Shown here one piece after another: positions 8,451 through 16,158 of a stretch of DNA of 64,000 nucleotides. The notes under the pieces are model-generated. The model had not been told where the DNA came from and made no database searches. It worked only from the letters and a program-made list of their open reading frames with translations. A program made the position numbers and the translations under genes. The DNA is from Nocardia sp. SYP-A9097 (GTDB lineage Bacteria; Actinomycetota; Actinomycetes; Mycobacteriales; Mycobacteriaceae). The stretch lies in assembly GCF_009649815.1 (NCBI RefSeq), contig NZ_WJIC01000011.1:153073-217072 (forward strand), read 5' to 3'. Each line of letters begins with the position of its first letter. Positions within the stretch are counted from its first letter, which is position 1.

Positions 8451-10406
8451 ATGAGATCGCGGAGCATCCGCTGGATGCCCCGGACGAGTACAGCCGGGTA
8501 CTCACCGGTTCGCACACCAACGGCTATGAAACGCGGGCTGTTGCATGGGATCCGGTTGGCCTCGGCGCAGTTGCGAATGCCGGTGGTGTCAGCGCACTTC
8601 GGTGGAGATTCGGGTCCGGCACATGCCGCCACCTGGGGCGAGTACGTGCACGGCATCGGGCCCGCGGTGGTGCGAGCCGCGTCGGCGCTTGCCCTGTCCG
8701 ATCCGGATAGAAAACTGATGCTGGCCTTTCTCGATGTATGGGCCGAGACCGTATTCGCGGAGCGGACCGCGCGACTGTGGGTCGTCACCGGCGAGCACAA
8801 GGAAGGCGTGCGGGCCGATGCCGCGCGCACCAGAGTCCCTATCGGACATGTCCGACGGGCGTGGCGGTTCGTCGAATGTCGCCGCGCGATGGGCGGTCCG
8901 GCCGAAGTTCACGCTACCGCCGTCGAATTCGTCTGGGGCGATACGGCGCAGCTACGGGAGTTCACACGTCTGGTGCGCGAACGCGGACCGCTGCAATGGA
9001 ATTCGGAGGCGCCCAGGGTGCTGGCGGCGAACTCCACCCTGAGCCAGGCCGCGGCGGCGATCCTGCTGTCCGGGTGTATCGACCGGCTGCGCTATGTGGA
9101 GGTGCTGACCACTCAGCAGCGCAAGGCCCTGGATATCGGGGTCGCGGAGCTCGAGGACGCCGCAGATGAACTGCGCGACCATCTGGGCGACGAATTCGGT
9201 GCGACAGCAGCACTGTTCACCAGGGGGCTGCCCGCGGACCCGGCGCGGCTGTGGGAGCCCGACGGCATGTGCGTGCTGGCCGATGCGCTGCCGGAGGATC
9301 CGGCCGACCTGTGGCAGCCGGGTGGTCTGCGGCGGATGGCCCATCGCGTCGCCGACGCGTGGATCGAACGCCTGGGTTGTCGCCCGATCGTGCCGGAGAC
9401 GACTCGAGCCGCCATGGCCGCGGTCCAGTCGGATTTCGGGTCCGGCTATTGCGGGACCTCGGCCGCCGATCTGTGCGCGATCCTCGCCGCACCGCAAACG
9501 GCCCAGGTTCTGCTCGACGACGGCCACGGCTTCGTCGACTGCTGGACGACGATCGTCGATGCCTGCCGCTGGGCGTATTCGCATCTCCCGGAGGGGGACC
9601 CGGTACGCGCGGGAGTGGCGCCGACCCTCGGACGGCTCCGCGCCCGCCTGCGCGACCCGGGCCTGGTGCTGAAGATGAGACTGGTCCGCGAGCCGGACAT
9701 CCAGGCCCTGTCGCAGCTCACCGGTGTCACGGTCACCGAATCTTCCCAGGGCCGTCGCCGCTACGACGACGGCCTGGTGATCGCTTCTTACTGGGGTGAC
9801 GACAAAGGCTACTGGGATCTGGAATTCCGCCCCGCGAGCTACGACTTCACCGCGCACAGCGATCTGCTGCGTTCGGTGGCCGGCGGCTACCGTGACGAAC
9901 TCCCGTACCTGGATTGGCTTTTCGATCCGGACTGCGACCGCATCCTGGCTCGTCTGGCCGCCGCGGACCTCCCGCCGGGTGGATTCGAGACCGACCCCAC
10001 GCTCACCGCCGCCGACCTGGTCGCCGAGGTGGCCGACAAGCTCGGCCTGAACACCGATGCCGCCGCCCTGTACCTGCAACTACTCACCCTGAAAGACCCC
10101 ACCGATCGCAATATCCGCCGTTGGAACGGCTGGAAGACGCTGCGGCACACCGCCGCCCAGAACCTCCTGCTCACCCGCAAGCTCGCAATCCAGGATCCGC
10201 GCAAGAGCGCCGGCCGCACCGCCTTCATCCCTTCGCGCTGGGTCGGCAAACCCGGCGTGGAACTCTGGAAACTCCCCCTGCACAACCTGACGCTGGGATG
10301 GCGCGACAGAATCGACGATCTCCGTGTCGCTGTACCCCGCCGTGCCATCCCCGATCTCTACCGCACCGCCTGGGATCGCGTCGTCACCGGCGATGCGCCG
10401 AGCTGA
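8451..10406 (+). CDS. Large protein of unknown function, possible 5' frameshift
   Basis: About 650 residues, cytoplasmic by composition (no signal peptide, no membrane helix), many Trp and Asp residues. The C-terminal part (LTLKDPTDRNIRRWNGWK ... LELWKLPL-like ending) resembles segments I recall from large multidomain actinobacterial proteins of unknown function. I cannot name the family with confidence. The N-terminus is uncertain. A plausible N-terminal sequence (MNESAALRNWDEIAEHPLD, ATG 8420) lies in a different frame and seems to join this frame around 8570-8600, near GAVANAGGVSA/HFGGDSG, so a single-base indel is suspected. The gene is the only one between the two tRNA-Leu 3'-end copies. 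Confidence 0.7.
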   Translation: MRSRSIRWMPRTSTAGYSPVRTPTAMKRGLLHGIRLASAQLRMPVVSAHFGGDSGPAHAATWGEYVHGIGPAVVRAASALALSDPDRKLMLAFLDVWAETVFAERTARLWVVTGEHKEGVRADAARTRVPIGHVRRAWRFVECRRAMGGPAEVHATAVEFVWGDTAQLREFTRLVRERGPLQWNSEAPRVLAANSTLSQAAAAILLSGCIDRLRYVEVLTTQQRKALDIGVAELEDAADELRDHLGDEFGATAALFTRGLPADPARLWEPDGMCVLADALPEDPADLWQPGGLRRMAHRVADAWIERLGCRPIVPETTRAAMAAVQSDFGSGYCGTSAADLCAILAAPQTAQVLLDDGHGFVDCWTTIVDACRWAYSHLPEGDPVRAGVAPTLGRLRARLRDPGLVLKMRLVREPDIQALSQLTGVTVTESSQGRRRYDDGLVIASYWGDDKGYWDLEFRPASYDFTAHSDLLRSVAGGYRDELPYLDWLFDPDCDRILARLAAADLPPGGFETDPTLTAADLVAEVADKLGLNTDAAALYLQLLTLKDPTDRNIRRWNGWKTLRHTAAQNLLLTRKLAIQDPRKSAGRTAFIPSRWVGKPGVELWKLPLHNLTLGWRDRIDDLRVAVPRRAIPDLYRTAWDRVVTGDAPS

Positions 10407-10457
10407 AAAGAGCCTCTGCGCGGGCGTCCGAACCCCGCAGAGATGAGTACGAACGAC

Positions 10458-10487
10458 GAAAAAGCCCTCCCGAAGGAGGGCTCTTTC
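10458..10487 (-). terminator. Rho-independent terminator of tRNA-Leu
   Basis: On the minus strand: stem AGCCCTCC, loop TTCG, stem GGAGGGCT (10463-10482), followed by a run of T (10458-10462). It starts 10 bases after the tRNA 3' end. Confidence 0.85.
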
Positions 10488-10491
10488 TCGG

Positions 10492-10574
10492 TGTCGAGAG
10501 GGGGACTTGAACCCCCACGTCCCTAAGGACACTAGCACCTCAAGCTAGCGCGTCTGCCATTCCGCCACCCCGAC
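10492..10574 (-). tRNA. tRNA-Leu (anticodon GAG)
   Basis: 83 bases, class II tRNA. The acceptor stem GTCGGGG pairs with TCTCGAC (two G-T pairs). The anticodon stem CTAGC/GCTAG encloses loop TTGAGGT with anticodon GAG, and there is a long variable arm. The T-arm is GGGGG-TTCAAGT-CCCCC. CCA is not encoded. It differs from the copy at 14972-15054 by two compensating bases in the variable arm. Confidence 0.95.
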
Positions 10575-10691
10575 CAGGTGTGCTCAGTCAGGTTATCGGA
10601 TGTGACCGTTTCGGTCCAAATTGGTCACCGTGAACTTGCGGAGTGGTTGCCTCCGGGCCTGGGTTCGACCCGGTAGGCGACCCCCCGAAAC

Positions 10692-11006
10692 TCAGGCGCT
10701 CAACGCCTCCAGCAGAGCCGCGCGCTGGCGAGAGCCCAGGCCACCGATACGGCGATCGGCCGGGATTTCCGCTTCATCCATCAACTTGGCGGCCTTGACG
10801 GGGCCGATTCCCGGGAGCGCCTTGATCACGGCCGCAACCTTCGTCTTCTTGACCAGGTCTTCGTTGTCTGCGCGCTTGAGCACCTCCGCCAGACTGACCG
10901 ATCCCTGCTTGACCTGCGCGATCAACTCCGAGCGGGCCTTGCGCACCGCGGCGGCTTTGGCCAGCGCCTCGGAGCGTTGTTCGGGGGTCATGGTGGGCAG
11001 AGCCAT
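10692..11006 (-). CDS. mihF: Integration host factor, mIHF type
   Basis: 104 residues, opening MALPTMTPEQRSEALAKAAA and containing the helix-two-turn-helix signature LPGIGPVKAAKLMDEAEIP and RRIGGLGSRQRAALLE. Actinobacterial mIHF is a small nucleoid-associated protein that bends DNA. It has no relation to the alpha/beta IHF of proteobacteria, and in mycobacteria it is needed for phage L5 integration and is essential. The ATG at 11006 follows GGTAAGGA. In mycobacteria the gene precedes gmk, but here no gmk follows (tRNA-Leu does), so this may be a relocated gene or a paralogue. Confidence 0.92.
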   Translation of the reverse strand: MALPTMTPEQRSEALAKAAAVRKARSELIAQVKQGSVSLAEVLKRADNEDLVKKTKVAAVIKALPGIGPVKAAKLMDEAEIPADRRIGGLGSRQRAALLEALSA

Positions 11007-11156
11007 ATGTCCTTACCTTTCACTCGTTCGCTGGTACGTCGGCGTCGAGTAAACATGACGCCAGGCCCGCAACCGGTACGACACACCGCGTGTTTCGGTG
11101 CAACACGTCGAGCGACCTGCCGAAAAGGGCTCGTCACGCCGGTCGCGCGTCCAGAA

Positions 11157-11183
11157 ATTTGCCGGTGAAGAGACCTGGCAAAT
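11157..11183. promoter_or_regulatory. Inverted repeat between mihF and the next gene
   Basis: ATTTGCC (11157-11163) and GGCAAAT (11177-11183) form a dyad, extended inward by GGT/ACC. It is the most AT-rich spot in the 250-base divergent intergenic region and could be an operator for either gene. Confidence 0.35.
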
Positions 11184-11257
11184 ATACCGCTCATCGGCGG
11201 CAATCGGTATTACGGTGGGCCCGAACATCGCACGCGCACCGGTGAAAGGCGGGGCAG

Positions 11258-12091
11258 ATGACAAGCTCGCATCAATACGCCGTGTCGACCTCGGCCGAAC
11301 CTCCGCTGGCGCACCGATACGACAGTGTCGAGCCCCTGACCTGGAATGGCGCCAAGGTCTACCCGCTGCATGCGGAGGCCATCGGCCTCTTCCCCACCAC
11401 CGTGACCCTCACCCTGCGCTCGACCGCACCGCGCCGAGGCGTGCGCGGACTAGGGATGGGACTGGCCGTGGAGGGCGGTCACGTGGTGTTGAACGATCGC
11501 CGGTTGAGTGGGGTTGACGTGTGGTCCGATGCCATGGCCGGCGGCATCGAACTACGCATTTGCCCCACGGAATCGGATGCGGCCATCTCGCTGACGCCCG
11601 TCTGGGTGGACGAATTCGGCGATGTGGTGTCCTGGTCGGGCAATTACGGCATGCTCATCACCCGCGAGAGATCCGGGCTGGTGCTGCACTGCAGCACCGG
11701 CGTCGGACCGCCGGACTTCACCGAACTGGTGGTGGAATTCGCCACCGCACCCACCCCGCCCGATCCCATTCCGCCCGCCGATGCCGGGCGCTACACCGGC
11801 GCGCTGTACGAGCTCGGCGTGGCCATGCACCACCGCGGCGACGACCAGCAAGCCTGCCAATTGTGGCGGCAGGCAGCCGATTCCGGCCATGTGGCCGCCT
11901 GCTACGACCTGGCGGTGGTACTGCTGCGATTGGGTCAGCTCGCCGAGGCCGAGCAGTGGTGGCGCATTGCCGCCGGGCACGGCGACGCCCGCGCCATGGC
12001 CGGATTGGCCGAGGTCCTGGACCGCCGCGGCAATCCCGCCGAGGCCCGCATCTGGCGCGCGGCACTCGATGCGCAATCACCCACCTACTGA
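11258..12091 (+). CDS. Hypothetical protein with C-terminal Sel1/TPR-like repeats
   Basis: 277 residues. The first 170 form an uncharacterised beta-rich domain (PLTWNGAKVYPLHAEAIGLF..., VWVDEFGDVVSWSGNYG). After a Pro-rich linker (PTPPDPIPPADAG), three helical repeats follow (ALYELGVAMHHRGDDQQA, ACYDLAVVLLRLGQLAEA, AMAGLAEVLDRRGNPAEA) of the Sel1/TPR type, which normally mediate protein-protein contacts. No signal peptide. The ATG at 11258 is preceded by AAAGGCGGGG. Convergent with the UvrA paralogue. Confidence 0.75.
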   Translation: MTSSHQYAVSTSAEPPLAHRYDSVEPLTWNGAKVYPLHAEAIGLFPTTVTLTLRSTAPRRGVRGLGMGLAVEGGHVVLNDRRLSGVDVWSDAMAGGIELRICPTESDAAISLTPVWVDEFGDVVSWSGNYGMLITRERSGLVLHCSTGVGPPDFTELVVEFATAPTPPDPIPPADAGRYTGALYELGVAMHHRGDDQQACQLWRQAADSGHVAACYDLAVVLLRLGQLAEAEQWWRIAAGHGDARAMAGLAEVLDRRGNPAEARIWRAALDAQSPTY

Positions 12092-12165
12092 CCGAAAAGC
12101 GGAGCGGGCCGGGCGTTTTCAGTGCTCACGGCAGTCGATGCGGGTTGGCAGTCGATGCCCGACTC

Positions 12166-14454
12166 TCATCTCCCCCGTATAGCCGAGCCATCTTTGTACA
12201 GTCGCAGGTACTCGCCGGTCAGGGAGTCCGGGTGGCGGAGCAATTCGGCTGGGGTGCCGGTGAATACGATCTCGCCGCCGTTCTTACCGCCGTCCGGTCC
12301 GAGGTCGATCACCCAGTCGGCGTGCGCGACCACATCGAGGTTGTGTTCGATCACGATCACGGTATTGCCGCGCTCGACCAGGCCGTCCATCAACCGCAGC
12401 AGGGTGTCGACATCGGACATGTGCAGGCCGGTGGTGGGTTCGTCGAGCACGTAGACGGTCCCGCTGTGCTGCAATTGCGTGGCGAGTTTGATGCGCTGCC
12501 GCTCGCCGCCCGAGAGCGTGCTCATCGCCTGCCCGAGGCTCAGATAGTCGAGCCCGACCTCGATCATGGTGCGCAACTTGGCATTCAATGCCTTCTCGGG
12601 GAAGAACTCGACCGCCTCCTCCGCCGACAGCTCCAGCACATCGGCGATCGACTTGTCACGCAATCGGAGTGCGAGCACCTCGTCGGAGAACCGCCGCCCG
12701 TCGCAGGATTCGCAGTGCGTGGTCACCGGATCCATGTACGCGATCTCGGTGATGATCACCCCGCGCCCACCGCATTCGGTGCACGCGCCATCGGAGTTGA
12801 AGCTGAACAGGCTCGCGGGTTTCGCGGTCGCCTTGGCGAAGAGCTTGCGAATGGGATCCATCAGCCCCAGGTAGGTGGCGGGCGTCGAGCGCGAGGAGGC
12901 GGCAATGGCCGACTGGTCGACGAAGACCGAATCCGGGTAGCGCGCCATGAATTCATCGCGGATCAGACTGCTCTTACCCGATCCGGCGACACCGGTGACG
13001 GCGGTGAGAATGCCCGTCGGCACACCGACCGAGACATCCTTCAGATTGTGTGCGCTCGCATTCTCCACGCGCAGTTCACCATCGGCGGCACGGAACGCGT
13101 CCTTGACCGCGAATGCCCGGCGCAGCCCCTGCCCGGTGAGCGTGTCGGCCACCCGCAGCTCGGCGAAACTGCCGGTGAACATGATCTCGCCGCCATGCAC
13201 TCCGGCGCGCGGCCCGACATCGACAATGTGGTCGGCGATCTGAATGACATCGGGATCATGCTCGACCACCAGCACGGTATTGCCCTTGTCGCGCAAAGCC
13301 TCCAGCATGTGATTGAGGCGGCCGACATCGCGCGGATGCAGTCCGACGCTGGGCTCGTCGAAGATGTAGGTCATCCCCACCAGCGTGCTGCCCAGATGTT
13401 TGATCATCTTCAACCGCTGGCCCTCACCACCGGAGAGTGTCGAGGTCGGCCGGTCCAGGCTCAGATACCCGAGCCCGATATCGGCGACCCGCCCGAGCGC
13501 GATCCGGCTCGCCTCGGCCAGCCCGAGCGCCGCCGGATCGGTGACCTGCTCGAGCACCTCGATCAGATCGGTGATCTGCAGGGCCGTCCACTCGGCGATA
13601 TTGCGCCCATTGATCTTGGTGGCCAAGGCTTTCTCGTTCAGCCGCGCACCGTGACAGGCCGGGCAGATGCCCTCGGTGAGGAACTTCTGCATCTGCTCCC
13701 GCGTCTTCTCCGAGAGTCCGGAGGTATCGCGCTTGAGCCGCGACCGCGTGAATTTATCCGCCAGCCCTTCGTAATTCGCCTTCCAGGTGCCCTTGTTGAA
13801 GGTCAGCTCCACTTTGCCGCCGCTGCCGTGCAGCAGATCATGCCATTCGGTATCGCTGTAGTCGGCGAGTTTCTTGTCCAGGTCGAAGCGCCCGGAATTG
13901 CCGTAGAGCTGCCAATCTCCGCTGCCCACACCGTATCCGGGCAGCAGAATCGCGCCGTCGTTCAACGATTTGGTTCGGTCCACGAGCTTGTCGGGATCCG
14001 CGGTGACGGTCATGCCGAGCCCGTCGCACTCCGGGCACATGCCCTGCGGCGTATTGAACGAGTAGTCGTACACCAGACCCGTCGAGGGCGATCCGAACCG
14101 TGCGAACAGCGCGCGAATGAGCGCGTAGATATCGGTCATGGTCCCGACCGTCGAGCGCGGTCCGCCACCGACCGCCTTCTGATCGATGATCACCGGCGCG
14201 GTCAGATTCTCGATGGCCTCCGCGTGCGGACGCTCGTACCGGGGCAGGAAGTTGACGATGAACGCGGGAAACGTGGCATACAGCTGACGCTGGGATTCGA
14301 TCGCGATGGTGTCGAACACGATGGACGACTTGCCCGACCCGGAGACGCCGGTGAACACGGTGATCTTGTTCTTGGGGATATCGAGGGAGATATTGCGCAG
14401 ATTGTGCTCGCGGGCGCCGAGGACCCGGATCGTTTCGGCGGAGGCAGCGGACAT
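12166..14454 (-). CDS. UvrA paralogue (DrrC-like ABC ATPase)
   Basis: 762 residues with two ABC ATPase cassettes. Walker A motifs are FTGVSGSGKSS near residue 40 and VTGVAGSGKSS in the second half. The signatures are TLSGGEGQRLK and TLSGGERQRIK, and the Walker B segments end IFDEPSVGLH and VLDEPTTGLH. Four Cys pairs of UvrA-type zinc modules are present (CPECDGLG, CPACHGAR, CTECGGRG, CESCDGRR). It is about 200 residues shorter than canonical UvrA (around 950), matching the short paralogue group that includes DrrC, associated with resistance to DNA-binding drugs in antibiotic producers. Whether it repairs DNA or confers tolerance is not known. Start ATG at 14454. It stands alone. Confidence 0.88.
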   Translation of the reverse strand: MSAASAETIRVLGAREHNLRNISLDIPKNKITVFTGVSGSGKSSIVFDTIAIESQRQLYATFPAFIVNFLPRYERPHAEAIENLTAPVIIDQKAVGGGPRSTVGTMTDIYALIRALFARFGSPSTGLVYDYSFNTPQGMCPECDGLGMTVTADPDKLVDRTKSLNDGAILLPGYGVGSGDWQLYGNSGRFDLDKKLADYSDTEWHDLLHGSGGKVELTFNKGTWKANYEGLADKFTRSRLKRDTSGLSEKTREQMQKFLTEGICPACHGARLNEKALATKINGRNIAEWTALQITDLIEVLEQVTDPAALGLAEASRIALGRVADIGLGYLSLDRPTSTLSGGEGQRLKMIKHLGSTLVGMTYIFDEPSVGLHPRDVGRLNHMLEALRDKGNTVLVVEHDPDVIQIADHIVDVGPRAGVHGGEIMFTGSFAELRVADTLTGQGLRRAFAVKDAFRAADGELRVENASAHNLKDVSVGVPTGILTAVTGVAGSGKSSLIRDEFMARYPDSVFVDQSAIAASSRSTPATYLGLMDPIRKLFAKATAKPASLFSFNSDGACTECGGRGVIITEIAYMDPVTTHCESCDGRRFSDEVLALRLRDKSIADVLELSAEEAVEFFPEKALNAKLRTMIEVGLDYLSLGQAMSTLSGGERQRIKLATQLQHSGTVYVLDEPTTGLHMSDVDTLLRLMDGLVERGNTVIVIEHNLDVVAHADWVIDLGPDGGKNGGEIVFTGTPAELLRHPDSLTGEYLRLYKDGSAIRGR

Positions 14455-14581
14455 GCATCCACCATGCCATCGGAAACCCCCGAAATGTCCTGTGTATTGT
14501 GACGCAAATCACACTTCATTATCGGGATCTCAGGGTCCAGCCAGGATTTCCCCGTGAGGGCGGCGCTCTACAGTGACGCGC

Positions 14582-14899
14582 ATGAAAACCATGCGTTGGA
14601 GCGTCGGCCTGGCCGCCGCCGCGTGCGCCGTCACCCTGCTATCCGGCTGCAGCGAGATCAAAACCGCCGTGAACCAGGGCGGCGACACCAAGTGCAGCGA
14701 CTACCTGACCCAGGATGCCGACACCCAGCGCATCACCATCACCAAATTCATCAAGCAGCAAACCGGCAATCAGAACGAACCGTCCGGCACCAATGTCGAT
14801 ATCGGCATGGCCTCGGTCCAGACCCTCTGCCAGATCCAAGCCAACGGCGACACCCCCATCAAGAACGCCGACATCGCCGGCATCTTCATCAAGAAATAG
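14582..14899 (+). CDS. Small lipoprotein
   Basis: About 105 residues. The signal peptide has a hydrophobic Ala-rich core and lipobox LLSGC, followed by SEIKTAVNQGGDTKCSDYL. A second and third Cys in the mature part could form a disulfide. The mature region (TITKFIKQQTGN...VQTLCQIQANGD) is helical and reminiscent of small acid-stress or HdeA-like exported proteins, but this is only an impression. ATG 14582 is chosen over GTG 14573 because TACAGT lies exactly 7 bases before it, fitting a leaderless mRNA. Confidence 0.7.
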   Translation: MKTMRWSVGLAAAACAVTLLSGCSEIKTAVNQGGDTKCSDYLTQDADTQRITITKFIKQQTGNQNEPSGTNVDIGMASVQTLCQIQANGDTPIKNADIAGIFIKK

Positions 14900-14971
14900 C
14901 TCGGAAACCCGCCCGTACCAGCCGATTTACGTTTTCCCCGACTTCTCGGCTACTGTTGTCGAGCACACCGA

Positions 14972-15054
14972 GTCGGGGTGGCGGAATGGCAGACGCGCTA
15001 GCTTGAGGTGCTAGTGCCCTTAGGGGCGTGGGGGTTCAAGTCCCCCTCTCGACA
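14972..15054 (+). tRNA. tRNA-Leu (anticodon GAG), second copy
   Basis: 83 bases with the same acceptor, D-, anticodon (GAG) and T-arms as the tRNA at 10492-10574. The variable-arm stem carries a C-G pair where the other copy has T-A. CCA is not encoded. Having two GAG isoacceptor genes within 5 kb is redundant. Confidence 0.95.
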
Positions 15055-15075
15055 CAAGACGAAGGCCCTCGGTTC
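15036..15075 (+). repeat. 40-base direct repeat, copy A (tRNA-Leu 3' end plus terminator arm)
   Basis: Identical over 40 bases to 16089-16128, offset 1053 bases. Covers the last 19 bases of tRNA-Leu and the first arm of its terminator. The pair brackets the metallo-hydrolase gene. Confidence 0.85.
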
Positions 15076-15093
15076 ACACCGGGGGCCTTCGTC
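15058..15093 (+). terminator. Terminator hairpin of tRNA-Leu copy 2
   Basis: Long stem with arms GACGAAGGCCC and GGGCCTTCGTC plus an inner CGGT/ACCG part around a short loop, 3 bases after the tRNA. There is no T-tract, which is common for actinomycete terminators. Confidence 0.7.
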
Positions 15094-15117
15094 CGTTCCG
15101 CTCGAAAAGTCATCGCG

Positions 15118-15162
15118 GATCAGCGCGCGGAGCCAGAAGTGTTGCGGCGCATTGTTCTTACG
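15118..15162 (-). pseudogene. Scar of an HsaA-like gene 3' end
   Basis: Two blocks match the end of the intact gene at 16159-17343. 15118-15132 matches 16163-16178 nearly exactly, and 15133-15162 matches 16277-16306 with 3 mismatches. The roughly 100 bases between them in the intact gene are missing here. In translation the scar reads RKNNAPQHFW then RALI. With the direct repeat, it shows that the tRNA 3' end and the gene downstream were duplicated together. Confidence 0.75.
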
Positions 15163-15964
15163 CTCTTCCTCGGCCGAGTTGCTGTAGTTGCCGTTCATGC
15201 GCGCCGGACATCCAGTCGAAGGTGGCCGATGGGCCGACCCGCGGATCGTCGCAAGTATCGGTGTCGCGCAAGGCGCGTAGGTATGCGCGATCCCGGTCGA
15301 TTCGTGTGCGTACCTGATCGGCTCCGCCGATGGATCCGTGGCCCGGGATGAGGACATCGACGTTGTCTGCCACGTCCTCGATTAACCGCAGTGCGGTGAG
15401 GTAGCCCTCGATTGGGTCGGTCGCGTTCGGGTTGAGCATCGGAATCATGGCGTCGGAAAGCAGGTCACCGGCGACGAGAACGCCGCGTTCCTCGATCAAC
15501 AGTGCCGCATGACCTGGGGTGTGGGCCTGATGCTCGATTATCCGGACGTGCGGGCCGTCCCAGGGAATCTGCGCGGTTTCGGCAGGTAGGCCGGTAATGA
15601 GGCCGAACAGGTCCCACGACATCTGCTCGGCGATGTCGGCTGGAATCATCCCGGCGATGCTGTCCTTCCGGTCCGGACCCGACAGCCGATCTCGGATAAC
15701 CGCCGCGCAGCGGGCGGTGCCGTAACGGGGCGCTGCGCCGAGCCTGGCGTGCCACAGCACGTGATCCCAATGCGGATGCGTCGAGAAACCCGCCACAACG
15801 GTTTGGCCTGATTCGGCCAAGTCGTCTGCGAGACAGGTCATTTCGTCGCCGTATATCCCGGCATCGATAAGCAGCGCGCCGCTCCGGCCTTGCACGACAA
15901 CGGCATTGCTCTGGCAGAACTCGCTCTGATGGATCAGCACACCCTCCGCGACCTGCTTCAGCAT
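15158..15964 (-). CDS. Metallo-beta-lactamase-fold hydrolase
   Basis: 268 residues. The zinc-binding motif is THPHWDH (H-x-H-x-D-H), with the following metal ligands likely in AHTPGHA, AGDLLSDAMIP and the late LIPGHGS. The fold covers beta-lactamases, glyoxalases, lactonases and many small-molecule hydrolases. The substrate cannot be read here. There is no signal peptide, so it is not a typical secreted beta-lactamase. ATG 15964 follows AAGGGGTCACC. The frame is open further upstream but that part is the repeat region. The TAA stop lies in the HsaA-like scar. A dyad with TTGCAA/CCACT arms at about 15989-16036 could be an operator. Confidence 0.85.
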   Translation of the reverse strand: MLKQVAEGVLIHQSEFCQSNAVVVQGRSGALLIDAGIYGDEMTCLADDLAESGQTVVAGFSTHPHWDHVLWHARLGAAPRYGTARCAAVIRDRLSGPDRKDSIAGMIPADIAEQMSWDLFGLITGLPAETAQIPWDGPHVRIIEHQAHTPGHAALLIEERGVLVAGDLLSDAMIPMLNPNATDPIEGYLTALRLIEDVADNVDVLIPGHGSIGGADQVRTRIDRDRAYLRALRDTDTCDDPRVGPSATFDWMSGAHERQLQQLGRGRA

Positions 15965-16088
15965 GGTGACCCCTTCTGATTGCGATTTGCAACCACTTGT
16001 CGAGACGGTAGTGCCGAGTGGTAGCAGTTTGCAAGCAGTATGCGCGAAGCGGATCAGGTTTCCGCTGGTGGAAGCGGCGGTCGCGTTG

Positions 16089-16128
16089 TCAAGTCCCCCT
16101 CTCGACACAAGACGAAGGCCCTCGGTTC
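16089..16128 (+). repeat. 40-base direct repeat, copy B (tRNA 3' end without the tRNA)
   Basis: Second copy of 15036-15075, lacking the 5' part of the tRNA. Its downstream hairpin (16111-16147, arms GACGAAGG/CCTTCGTC and TCGGTT/AACCGA) probably terminates the HsaA-like gene, which ends at 16159 on the other strand. In tRNA orientation this is the distal end of the inserted or duplicated segment. Confidence 0.85.
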
Positions 16129-16158
16129 CGAACCGAAGACCTTCGTCAGTATGGGGTC

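Noticed and set aside
11521..14502. A 993-codon open frame on the plus strand
   Set aside because: It is antisense to the clear UvrA paralogue and shows no family resemblance. Long antisense frames are expected at this GC content.
14998..15038. tRNA could be read as tRNA-Ser by shifting the anticodon loop by one base
   Set aside because: Only the register with stem CTAGC/GCTAG pairs fully, giving anticodon GAG (Leu).
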